A DNA stretch of 5,612 nucleotides from Acidimicrobiia bacterium. GTDB lineage: Bacteria > Actinomycetota > Acidimicrobiia > Spongiisociales > ZC4RG35. Shown here one piece after another: positions 1 to 5,596 of the stretch. The stretch lies in NCBI GenBank assembly GCA_025929005.1, contig JAICND010000118.1, forward strand, positions 1 to 5,612, read 5' to 3'. A program made the translations under genes and the position numbers. The notes under the pieces were generated by a model. It did not search any database. It was given only the letters and a program-made list of their open reading frames with translations, and was not told the DNA's origin. Numbering within the stretch: position 1 is the stretch's first letter; every line of letters begins with the position of its first letter.

Positions 1-737
1 ACAGTCTTCGGGCGACCAGATGGACCCGGATGGCGCTCGTGTTCCAGGGAGCCATGAACGCCCTCAACCCGGTCCGGAGCATCGAAGATCAGATCATCGA
101 AGCCGTTCGAACCCACGCCGAGACGGGACAGTCCGAAGCACGCCGCCATGCGGGCGAACTGTTGGAAATGGTCGGGATCGACGAAGACCGCGGGTCGGAG
201 TATCCGCACCAATTCTCGGGTGGAATGCGACAACGAGCGATGATCGCCCTGGCCCTGGCCTGCGACCCCGAGGTCATCGTCGCCGATGAACCCACGACGG
301 CTCTCGACGTCATGATCCAGGCCCAGGTCATGGAGCTGCTGGTTCGATTGCGAGGTCAGCTCGAGATGGGCATGGTCCTGATCACCCATGACCTGGCCCT
401 GGTGGCAGAGACCTGTGACCGGGTCGTGGTCATGTACGGGGGCATCGTCGCCGAACAAGGTCCGGTGGCAGAGGTGTTCGCTGCCCCGAAACACCCCTAC
501 ACAAAGCTGCTGTTGGAGGCGTTCCCCGACTTGGCGGAACCGGATCGACCGCTCATCTCGATTCCCGGTTCTCCACCGCGCCCCGACCAGCTGCCACCCG
601 GGTGCCGTTTCGCTCCCCGTTGTCCTTATGCCTTCGAGCGTTGTCATATTGAAAAGCCTCCGGCTTATCCGATCGGCGATCGGTGGGAGGCGGCATGTTT
701 CCTGCTTGACCAGCCCGTGGGAGCTTCTCGTGGGTGA
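1..737 (+). CDS. Peptide/nickel ABC transporter ATP-binding protein, DppD/OppD-like (5' partial)
   Basis: This is one of the paired cytoplasmic ATPases that power import by a Dpp/Opp-type (di/oligopeptide or nickel) ABC transporter. The frame is open to the left edge (first full codon at 3), so the N-terminus and Walker A are outside the window. Numbering from the ATG at 30, which lies inside the domain and is not the real start, I see the Q-loop (VFQGAMNALNP, Q6), the signature FSGGMRQR (62-69), Walker B VIVADEP (82-88), the D-loop ALD and the switch histidine H120 in LITHD. The C-terminal oligo_HPY region begins at HPYTKLLL (155-162). Four cysteines (C192, C198, C205, C223) match the C-x5-C-x6-C...C pattern of this family, which has been reported to hold an iron-sulfur cluster in some members. 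The stop overlaps the next ATPase by 8 bp. The transported substrate cannot be told from the ATPase. Confidence 0.93.
   Translation, partial: SLRATRWTRMALVFQGAMNALNPVRSIEDQIIEAVRTHAETGQSEARRHAGELLEMVGIDEDRGSEYPHQFSGGMRQRAMIALALACDPEVIVADEPTTALDVMIQAQVMELLVRLRGQLEMGMVLITHDLALVAETCDRVVVMYGGIVAEQGPVAEVFAAPKHPYTKLLLEAFPDLAEPDRPLISIPGSPPRPDQLPPGCRFAPRCPYAFERCHIEKPPAYPIGDRWEAACFLLDQPVGASRG
719..723 (+). promoter_or_regulatory. Ribosome binding site deciding the GTG start at 730
   Basis: GGGAG lies 6 bases before the GTG at 730, inside the end of the upstream ATPase gene. It supports that GTG over the much longer in-frame opening to the left, whose translation (PWWQRPVTG...) looks like nothing in the ABC family. 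Confidence 0.6.
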
Positions 738-1722
738 TCCGGTCCTCCGACTCGATGAGGTTTCGGTGACCTTTGCCCGACCCCGATCGATCGTTGATGT
801 GATCGCCCGCAGGCCCCTCAGTGATGTGCGCGCGGTCGATGAGGTCAGTCTCGAGCTGCGCCCGGGAGAAGTCTTGGCAGTGGTAGGTGAGTCAGGGTGC
901 GGGAAGACCACCACGGCCAACGTGATCATGGGTCTGTTGTCTCCCAGCGCTGGCCGGGTTCTGGTGCGCGGTGAGAACGTGGCCACCCTCAATGGAGGCG
1001 AGCTGCGCCGGTCCCGTCGGAAGATGCAGATGGTTTTTCAGGATCCTTATGAGTCACTCAATCCGCGGATGACGGTGGGCCAGATCGTTGCCGAGCCCCT
1101 CCAGGTGCACAAAGTGGCCACCGGGATCGAACTCACCGCCAGGGTGGCCACCGCCCTGCAGAGGGCCGGGCTGCGGCCACCGGAGCGCTATCTCAACGTG
1201 CGTCCTAATGAGTTGTCGGGAGGGCAGCGACAGCGAGTCGTCATCGCCTCCGCCCTCTCGTTGGAGCCGGATGTACTCGTCGCCGACGAACCGGTTTCGA
1301 TGCTTGATGTCTCGATCCGGGCCGACATCCTCAACCTGCTCGCCTCGTTGGCCCGCGACCAGGGCATCGCCGTCGTGATGATCACCCACGACATGTCGAC
1401 CGTAGCGGCTTACAGCGACCGGATCGCGGTCATGTACCTGGGGAGGATCGTGGAGACCGGACCCACTCTCTCAGTCCTCACGACTCCTTCCCATCCCTAT
1501 ACACGGGCGTTGTTGTCGGTGGTCCCGGTCCCCCATCCCACCCAGCGCAAGCCCCGCATCATCCTCACCGGTGAGACTCCCGACCCGGGTCGGATTCCAG
1601 CGGGATGTCGCTTCAACCCCCGCTGCCCGGAGGTCTTCGACCGTTGTCGGGTGGACGACCCCCGTTTGATGCCCACGGGTGCTGCCGGGCACGAAGCCGC
1701 ATGTTGGCTGGTGGGGGGGTGA
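730..1722 (+). CDS. Peptide/nickel ABC transporter ATP-binding protein, DppF/OppF-like
   Basis: This is the second cytoplasmic ATPase of the Dpp/Opp-type importer and the probable heterodimer partner of the preceding gene product. From the GTG at 730 the protein is 330 residues, the usual size. The motifs are complete: Walker A GESGCGKTT (53-61), Q-loop MVFQDPYESLNP with Q104, signature LSGGQRQR (162-169), Walker B VLVADEP (182-188), and the switch His in MITHD (216-220). The oligo_HPY C-terminal region starts at HPYTRALL (255-262). Four cysteines, C293, C299, C306 and C325, repeat the C-x5-C-x6-C...C arrangement of the first ATPase, so both subunits may carry the family's cluster-binding motif. 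The frame is open further upstream, but only residues from 730 on align with the family. The gene overlaps its neighbour by 8 bp upstream and by 4 bp downstream, which points to translational coupling. Family assignment is firm and the substrate unknown. Confidence 0.95.
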   Translation: MGDPVLRLDEVSVTFARPRSIVDVIARRPLSDVRAVDEVSLELRPGEVLAVVGESGCGKTTTANVIMGLLSPSAGRVLVRGENVATLNGGELRRSRRKMQMVFQDPYESLNPRMTVGQIVAEPLQVHKVATGIELTARVATALQRAGLRPPERYLNVRPNELSGGQRQRVVIASALSLEPDVLVADEPVSMLDVSIRADILNLLASLARDQGIAVVMITHDMSTVAAYSDRIAVMYLGRIVETGPTLSVLTTPSHPYTRALLSVVPVPHPTQRKPRIILTGETPDPGRIPAGCRFNPRCPEVFDRCRVDDPRLMPTGAAGHEAACWLVGG

Positions 1723-2513
1723 CCGAGCCGCATCCGCATGCCTCGGTGGCCTCCGTCTTGGCGATCGGGGCCGCAACCGGAGTGCTGGCAGGGCTGCTCG
1801 GGGTGGGGGGCGGCATCATCATGGTTCCTGCCCTGGTCAGCCTCGGCTTTAACCGGCATCGTGCCAACGCCACTTCGCTCGCCACCATCCTGTTGGTCGC
1901 CACGACGGGAGCCATCGGCTTCGCCATATCAGGGGCAATCGACATCGGTGTCGGATTGAGTCTTGGAGCAGGTGGGCTGATCGGAGGCACCCTCGGGGCT
2001 CGCTGGTCCAGCCGCATGTCTGGCACCACCCTGGCGTGGATTTTCGGCTTCTTTCTGCTGGCCGTCGGGATTCGGCTGCTGATCGTAGGAGGAGACACCT
2101 CCGGCAATCTCCTCATCGAGGCGCCGGGCTCGTACCTAGTTGCGGTACTGGTCGGCGGTCTGGCCGGAATCGCCTCGGGGCTGGCAGGAATCGGGGGAGG
2201 CGTGATCATGGTTCCGGCCATGGTCTATCTGTTGGGTCTCGGTCAGCACACGGCCGAGGGCACCTCGCTGCTCGCCATCCTCTTCACCGCCATCGCCGCC
2301 ACCCGGGTCAACCAACGCCACCATCACATCGACTGGCGGGTCGTTGGCTGGCTCTCATTGAGCGGAGCAGTGCTGGCACCGCTGGCTGCCCTGGCGGCGC
2401 AACGAATAACCGCCGAGACGCTAACTCGTGTCTTCGGTGGGTGGGTGGTCTTGACGGCCATCCGAACATTGTCGAAGGCGCGGACTGACTCGGTCGTTCA
2501 ATCGGGACCGTGA
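1719..2513 (+). CDS. TauE/SafE (TSUP) family sulfite/anion carrier
   Basis: This is a polytopic inner-membrane protein of the TSUP superfamily, whose characterised members move sulfite, sulfonates or related small sulfur or organic anions. From GTG 1719 it has 264 residues, normal for the family, mostly hydrophobic with about eight membrane segments. The internal duplication that defines the family is obvious: GLLGVGGGIIMVPAL (about 25-39) followed by TSLAT (52-56), then GLAGIGGGVIMVPAM (about 154-168) followed by TSLLA (182-186). A charged, His-rich loop, NQRHHHIDWR (198-207), joins later helices. I chose GTG 1719 because it overlaps the previous stop as GTGA, typical of coupled genes. An ATG at 1701 would add six residues and is possible. 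Neither start has a strong Shine-Dalgarno. The 3' end overlaps the convergent ATPase gene by 16 bp. Position suggests co-expression with the peptide transporter; the true substrate cannot be read from sequence. Confidence 0.92.
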   Translation: MTEPHPHASVASVLAIGAATGVLAGLLGVGGGIIMVPALVSLGFNRHRANATSLATILLVATTGAIGFAISGAIDIGVGLSLGAGGLIGGTLGARWSSRMSGTTLAWIFGFFLLAVGIRLLIVGGDTSGNLLIEAPGSYLVAVLVGGLAGIASGLAGIGGGVIMVPAMVYLLGLGQHTAEGTSLLAILFTAIAATRVNQRHHHIDWRVVGWLSLSGAVLAPLAALAAQRITAETLTRVFGGWVVLTAIRTLSKARTDSVVQSGP

Positions 2514-3355
2514 AGACCGGCGTCGGGTGGTTCGACGTGGATCGTCATTTCGCGATGCACATGCCGACCAGGAACAGGGCGATGGGCCGGGTCGTCAATG
2601 AACACACTCTCACCATCGGTGTGGAGCAGGCTGGATCCGTACGCGGCGGTTAGGTGTTCAACGCTGAGAACATCGTCGGGTAGTCCCGCTGCTACCACCC
2701 GGCCCGCCAATAGAATGACATAGTCAGCCATCCTGGCCTCGGCCAGGTCGTGAGTTGTCATCACCAAGGTGCATCCGCGGGCCGGCTCGTCGTGGATCAC
2801 ACGGTCGATGGCCTGGGCCGAAACCAGATCCAGCCCTGTCAGAGGTTCGTCCAGCAGCAATAGATCATGCTCCTGTGCCAAACCCTGGGCCACAAAGACC
2901 CTCTGCCTCTGACCCCCGGAGAGTTCGCCCAGATGACGATCGGCCAGATCGACGATTCCCATCCTTGACATGGCATCGGCGACTGCCCCGCGGTCGCCGC
3001 GGCTTAGCCTCCGCCACGGCCCCGTCGTGGAGTAACGCCCCATCGTCACGACCTCCTGCACCGTGATGGGCAGCACCTCGTTCACCTTGGTCGCCTGCAG
3101 CACGTAAGCAACACGTCGATTGTCCCCGTTACCGCCCAGCACTGTGATGCTCCCCGAAATGGGGTCCAGGAGGCCGGCGATGGCACTGAGAAGGGTGGAC
3201 TTCCCCGAACCATTCGGACCGATCAGTGCAGTCACGGTTCCGGCGGGGATGACGAAGTCCGATCGGTCGATGGCTATGTGTTTGCCATAGCCAACTACGA
3301 GGCCTTCCGCCACGACTGCGGGGTTGGTTGTCATCGACGAGATCGAGTTTGCCAC
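2498..3355 (-). CDS. Metal (Zn/Mn) ABC transporter ATP-binding protein, ZnuC/AztA-like
   Basis: This is the cytoplasmic ATPase of a manganese/zinc-type ABC importer, likely partner of the binding protein and permease encoded divergently. From GTG 3355 it is 285 residues. The motifs are intact: Walker A GPNGSGKST (46-54), Q-loop Q87 in YVLQATKV, signature LSGGQRQR (145-152), Walker B LLLLDEP (165-171), D-loop GLD, and switch H202 in TTHDLAEA. The segment LPITVQEVVTMGRY (95-108) is typical of the ZnuC/MntB/SitB subgroup. I chose the GTG because AAGGGTG sits 8 bases upstream of it; an internal ATG at 3334 gives a start without a Shine-Dalgarno. The C-terminal tail after about residue 244 is hydrophilic and contains six histidines (H245, H258, H265, H267, H273, H282), a possible metal-responsive extension, though related ATPases often end in His-containing tails. 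A Fur/Zur-like operator lies just upstream. The 3' end overlaps the TSUP gene tail to tail. Confidence 0.93.
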   Translation of the reverse strand: MANSISSMTTNPAVVAEGLVVGYGKHIAIDRSDFVIPAGTVTALIGPNGSGKSTLLSAIAGLLDPISGSITVLGGNGDNRRVAYVLQATKVNEVLPITVQEVVTMGRYSTTGPWRRLSRGDRGAVADAMSRMGIVDLADRHLGELSGGQRQRVFVAQGLAQEHDLLLLDEPLTGLDLVSAQAIDRVIHDEPARGCTLVMTTHDLAEARMADYVILLAGRVVAAGLPDDVLSVEHLTAAYGSSLLHTDGESVFIDDPAHRPVPGRHVHREMTIHVEPPDAGLHGPD

Positions 3356-3363
3356 TCTCGAAT

Positions 3364-3370
3364 CACCCTT
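3364..3370 (-). promoter_or_regulatory. Ribosome binding site for the metal ABC ATPase
   Basis: Read on the minus strand this is AAGGGTG, 8 bases before the GTG at 3355. It favours that GTG over the ATG at 3334, which is preceded only by a sequence with no purine-rich block. Confidence 0.6.
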
Positions 3371-3382
3371 GATAGATTGAGT

Positions 3383-3402
3383 TGAGAACGATTCTCATTA
3401 TC
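3383..3402. promoter_or_regulatory. Fur/Zur-family operator in the divergent metal-transporter intergenic region
   Basis: TGAGAACGATTCTCA (3383-3397) is a perfect 6-3-6 inverted repeat. The 19-mer read on the minus strand from 3402 to 3384 agrees with the classical Fur box consensus at 16 of 19 positions by hand count. The 15-mer also resembles the TGAAAAT-N-ATTTTCA type of Zur site known in actinobacteria. A second dyad, TTGAGA (3382-3387) and TCTCAA (3403-3408), is centred 5 bp away, as if two dimers could bind overlapping sites. It lies 16 bp from the start of the binding-protein gene and 27 bp from the ATPase start, so a single repressor could silence both transcripts. Whether the regulator is Zur (zinc), Mur/Fur (manganese, iron) or another family member cannot be settled here; the transporter family favours Zur. 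Confidence 0.75.
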
Positions 3403-3425
3403 TCTCAATGCGAGTTCGATGAAAA
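3397..3425 (-). promoter_or_regulatory. Candidate promoter for the metal ABC ATPase
   Basis: On the minus strand GATAAT (3402-3397) matches the -10 consensus at 5 of 6 positions, and TTTTCA (3425-3420) is a 4-of-6 match to the -35 with a 17-bp spacer. Transcription would begin near 3390, inside the operator, leaving a leader of about 35 bases with the Shine-Dalgarno. The -35 would fall within the first codons of the divergent gene. The operator covering the -10 fits repression. On the plus strand I could not place a convincing promoter. Confidence 0.35.
3408..3422 (+). other. Possible four-codon leader ORF ending on the binding-protein start codon
   Basis: ATG CGA GTT CGA TGA reads as a minimal ORF (MRVR) whose stop at 3420-3422 overlaps the ATG at 3419-3421 as ATGA. 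No Shine-Dalgarno precedes either ATG. If transcription starts close to 3408, it could be a leaderless initiation point that passes ribosomes on to the main gene. Chance occurrence is quite likely. Confidence 0.15.
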
Positions 3426-4351
3426 CGAAGCTGTTTTGGCCCAAGCTCCTTTGGCACAAGCTCCTTTGGCCCAAGCTCCTTTGGCCAGTGACAACCCTGC
3501 TGGTGGCGACGTCGTGTCAAGCCGGCACCGGCAATGACACGACCACCGTGGTGGCCTCCACCAGCATCTGGGGACAGGTGGTTCACGGAGTCGTCGGAGA
3601 GGACGCCGACGTAACGGTTCTCATGCCGGTGGGCGTCGATGCCCATGACTTTCAGATGTCCTCCAGCCAGGCTGCTCTGGTGGCGACCGCCGACCTGGTC
3701 ATTGTCAATGGTCTCGGCCTGGAAGAGGGGATGCAAGATGCTCTGGCTTCGGCCGTGGCAGAAGGTGCAAACGTGCTCGAGGTGGGGGAGTCCCTTGATC
3801 CGATGATCCTGGCAGAGGGCCAGATCGACCCCCACGTCTGGATGGATCCCCTCCGGGTCGCCCGGGCGGCTGAACTGGTCGCCGACGGCATGGCCGCCTT
3901 GCGCACTGACGTTGACTGGATAACCAGGGCTGAGGCGTTCAGCGCAAGGATGGCTGCAACCGATGTCGAGATTGAGCAGATCCTTACGGTCGTGCCCGTG
4001 GCCGACCGCAAGCTGGTCACCAATCACGAAGCCCTGGGCTACTTCGCCGACCGATACGGGTTCGAGGTGATCGGCTCGGTGATTCCCGGGCCAACCACCC
4101 TCGATCAGCCCAGCTCCGCCGAACTGGCCGCACTGGTTGCCATCATGCGAGAAGCTGGAGTGGCAGTGGTCTTTGCCGAAACGAGCGACAGTGCGGCCCT
4201 GGCGGAGGCGGTGGCAGCAGAACTCGGGCAGGAGGCCCGGGTGGTGACTCTCTTCACCGAGTCTCTGGGTCCCCCGGGATCCGGGGCCGACACCTTGGCC
4301 GGGATGCTGCTGACGAACGCCAGGCTCATCGCAGGCGCGCTCGTCGGATGA
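3419..4351 (+). CDS. Metal (probably zinc) ABC transporter substrate-binding lipoprotein, ZnuA/TroA-like
   Basis: This extracytoplasmic cluster-9 (A-I) binding protein captures the metal ion and delivers it to the permease encoded next. It has 310 residues, normal for the family. The ligand positions are visible: H76 in VDAHDF, H139 in IDPHVWMDP, H203 in TNHEALGYF, and an acidic residue, E281, in LFTESLGPPGS where relatives usually have Asp. A third His, rather than the Glu of the manganese proteins PsaA/MtsA, favours zinc. The His-rich loop of many ZnuA proteins, expected between H76 and H139, is absent. Cys33 in LLVATSC is a plausible lipobox cysteine. The N-terminus is odd: four KLLWP-type pentapeptides (residues 4-23) place five lysines and four tryptophans ahead of a short hydrophobic core. 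No Shine-Dalgarno precedes ATG 3419; the only near alternative, GTG 3488, would leave almost no signal peptide. The permease follows after 14 bp. Confidence 0.93.
   Translation: MKTKLFWPKLLWHKLLWPKLLWPVTTLLVATSCQAGTGNDTTTVVASTSIWGQVVHGVVGEDADVTVLMPVGVDAHDFQMSSSQAALVATADLVIVNGLGLEEGMQDALASAVAEGANVLEVGESLDPMILAEGQIDPHVWMDPLRVARAAELVADGMAALRTDVDWITRAEAFSARMAATDVEIEQILTVVPVADRKLVTNHEALGYFADRYGFEVIGSVIPGPTTLDQPSSAELAALVAIMREAGVAVVFAETSDSAALAEAVAAELGQEARVVTLFTESLGPPGSGADTLAGMLLTNARLIAGALVG
3428..3487 (+). repeat. Four tandem 15-bp repeats encoding K-L-(L/F)-W-(P/H)
   Basis: The units start at 3428, 3443, 3458 and 3473. Units 2-4 share AAGCTCCTTTGGC followed by AC, CC or CA; unit 1 has AAGCTGTTTTGGCCC. 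They are exactly in frame and contiguous, and translate as KLFWP, KLLWH, KLLWP, KLLWP in the signal peptide of the metal-binding lipoprotein. The near identity at silent positions points to recent duplication rather than selection on the protein alone. Because the unit is a multiple of three, gain or loss of copies would change peptide length without a frameshift. Confidence 0.93.
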
Positions 4352-4365
4352 AGTAGCTTCCGGTA

Positions 4366-5193
4366 ATGGACTGGCTGGCCGAGCCGTTCGCCCTCGGATT
4401 CCAACAGCGGGCCCTCCTGGGAGGGGTGCTGGCCGCTCTGGCCACGTCGCTGGTGGGTACATGGGTCGTGATCCGCGGGATGACATTTCTAGGAGACGCT
4501 CTGGTCCACGGGGTCATCCCGGGTGTAGCCCTGGCCGTCTTGTTCGATTTCAACCCGTTGATCGGCGCCAGTGCTGCCGCCCTGGTGATGATCGGTGGCA
4601 TCAACCTGGTCCACCGCCAGACGGCCTTCTCCGAAGACACCAGTATCGGGCTGCTGTTCGCCGGAATGCTTGGCCTCGGCGTCATCCTCGTCTCGCGCAC
4701 TCCCAGCTACACGGGCAGCATCACCGGCATCCTCTTTGGTGACACCTTGGGGGTGACCTCCGGGGATCTCATAGTTCTGGCGTTCGTGACTGTCACGGCG
4801 CTCGTCCTATCCGTGACGTTCTTTCGAGGATTCGTCGCGCTGAGCTTCAACGAGGAGAAAGCGGAGCTGCTCGGGCTGCGTCCCGGTCTCACCCATGGCC
4901 TCCTCCTCGTTCTGGTCACGTTGGCGATCGTTGGTTCATTCCGGACCGTCGGCGCGCTCCTGGTGTTTGGGCTGATGGTGGGGCCCCCCGCCACAGCCGC
5001 CCTCCTGGTCCGGCGGGTTCCCGCGATGATGGCCGTGGCCTCGGTGATCGGGGTCGTCTCAGTCACCCTGGGCCTGGTCATCAGTTACCACGCCAACATC
5101 TCCGGCTCGGCAACGATGGCGGTGCTGCCGATCTTCGGGTTCTTCCTGACCCTGGCCATCCGGAATCTGCGGATCCGCTCAAACCCCCGGTGA
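4366..5193 (+). CDS. Metal (Zn/Mn) ABC transporter permease, ZnuB-like (ABC-3 family)
   Basis: This membrane subunit forms the translocation path of the metal importer with the divergently encoded ATPase and the upstream binding protein. At 275 residues it has the normal ABC-3 length. Hydrophobic stretches suggest eight or nine membrane segments, roughly at 17-37, 50-62, 64-82, 94-110, 133-153, 176-192, 194-216, 220-240 and 248-266. The family hallmark FLGDALVHGVIPGVALA is at 41-57, and the loop FNEEKAELLGLRPG (161-174) is the usual cytoplasmic segment that contacts the ATPase. GALLVFGLMVGPPATA (196-211) is also characteristic. ATG 4366 gives the expected N-terminus; there is no clear Shine-Dalgarno in the 14-bp gap, so translation may depend on the preceding gene. 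Its stop lies one base from the stop of the convergent msrB. The metal is not determined by the permease sequence itself. Confidence 0.94.
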   Translation: MDWLAEPFALGFQQRALLGGVLAALATSLVGTWVVIRGMTFLGDALVHGVIPGVALAVLFDFNPLIGASAAALVMIGGINLVHRQTAFSEDTSIGLLFAGMLGLGVILVSRTPSYTGSITGILFGDTLGVTSGDLIVLAFVTVTALVLSVTFFRGFVALSFNEEKAELLGLRPGLTHGLLLVLVTLAIVGSFRTVGALLVFGLMVGPPATAALLVRRVPAMMAVASVIGVVSVTLGLVISYHANISGSATMAVLPIFGFFLTLAIRNLRIRSNPR

Positions 5194-5194
5194 C

Positions 5195-5596
5195 TTAGCG
5201 GTTCTCGAGGTTGAGGGCGGCCGAGTTCATGCAATAACGCATACCCGTCGGACGGGGTCCGTCAGCGAACACATGACCGAGATGCCCGCCGCAGTTGGCG
5301 CAGCGGACCTCGGTGCGCATCATCCCGTGGCTCCGGTCGGTTTCTTCCACAACCCGATCGGGGTCAATCGGCTGGGTGAAGCTGGGCCAACCGGTCCCTG
5401 ATTCGAACTTGGTGGAGGAGTCGAAAAGCTCCGCTCCGCATCCGGCGCACCGGTAGATGCCGTCATCCTTGGCATCCCAATAGACACCCGTGAAGGCCTG
5501 CTCCGTCCCGGCCTGGCGCAAGACGTAGTACTGCTCCGGACTGAGGCGCTGGCGCCATTCGGCATCCGTCATGACCTGGTTCTTTTCGTTCGTCAT
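5195..5596 (-). CDS. msrB: Peptide-methionine (R)-S-oxide reductase MsrB
   Basis: This enzyme reduces the R-epimer of methionine sulfoxide in proteins (and free) back to methionine, repairing oxidative damage, normally in the cytoplasm; no signal peptide is seen. It is 133 residues, the standard single-domain length. The structural zinc site is complete: C50-x2-C53 and C99-x2-C102. The catalytic cysteine is C122 in RYCMNS, with the usual partners W70 in GTGWPSF, H105 and H108 in GGHLGHVF, and N124. The position before GWPSF, which is Cys in E. coli MsrB (GCGWPSF), is Thr68 here, so an intramolecular disulfide with that residue cannot form; recycling must use another route. ATG 5596 is preferred, with AGGGG 11 bases upstream at the window edge; ATG 5572 would shorten it by eight non-conserved residues. 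No msrA is visible nearby. Confidence 0.96.
   Translation of the reverse strand: MTNEKNQVMTDAEWRQRLSPEQYYVLRQAGTEQAFTGVYWDAKDDGIYRCAGCGAELFDSSTKFESGTGWPSFTQPIDPDRVVEETDRSHGMMRTEVRCANCGGHLGHVFADGPRPTGMRYCMNSAALNLENR

Noticed and set aside
388..729. Upstream extension of the DppF-like frame through the end of the preceding ATPase.
   Set aside because: The residues before 730 have no ABC similarity, while the other frame encodes the DppD-like C-terminus; the GTG at 730 has a Shine-Dalgarno.
1613..2221. Minus-strand open frame of about 200 codons over the TSUP gene.
   Set aside because: Pro/Arg/Ser-rich composition typical of an antisense shadow; the plus strand carries the duplicated TSUP motifs.
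3376..3409. Plus-strand -35/-10 pair around TTGAG and CATTAT or CTCAAT.
   Set aside because: Spacings or matches are poor (13-bp spacer for the better -10, 3 of 6 for the other), so the plus-strand promoter is left unplaced.
3398..4486. Long open frame on the minus strand across the binding-protein gene, with a GPKEL-like repetitive end.
   Set aside because: It is the antisense shadow of the 15-bp repeats and of a G+C-rich gene; the plus frame has all metal-binding family motifs and the antisense product resembles nothing.
5169..5197. Possible terminator between the permease and msrB: palindrome GCGGATCCGC at 5169-5178 and AACC/GGTT complementarity across the stops.
   Set aside because: The palindrome has no loop and no T tract, and the other pairing is only four bases; not enough to call a terminator.
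5191..5197. Functional link between msrB and the zinc transporter, since MsrB holds a structural zinc.
   Set aside because: The genes are convergent with separate starts, and no operator-like sequence is visible upstream of msrB within the window; the adjacency is probably incidental.
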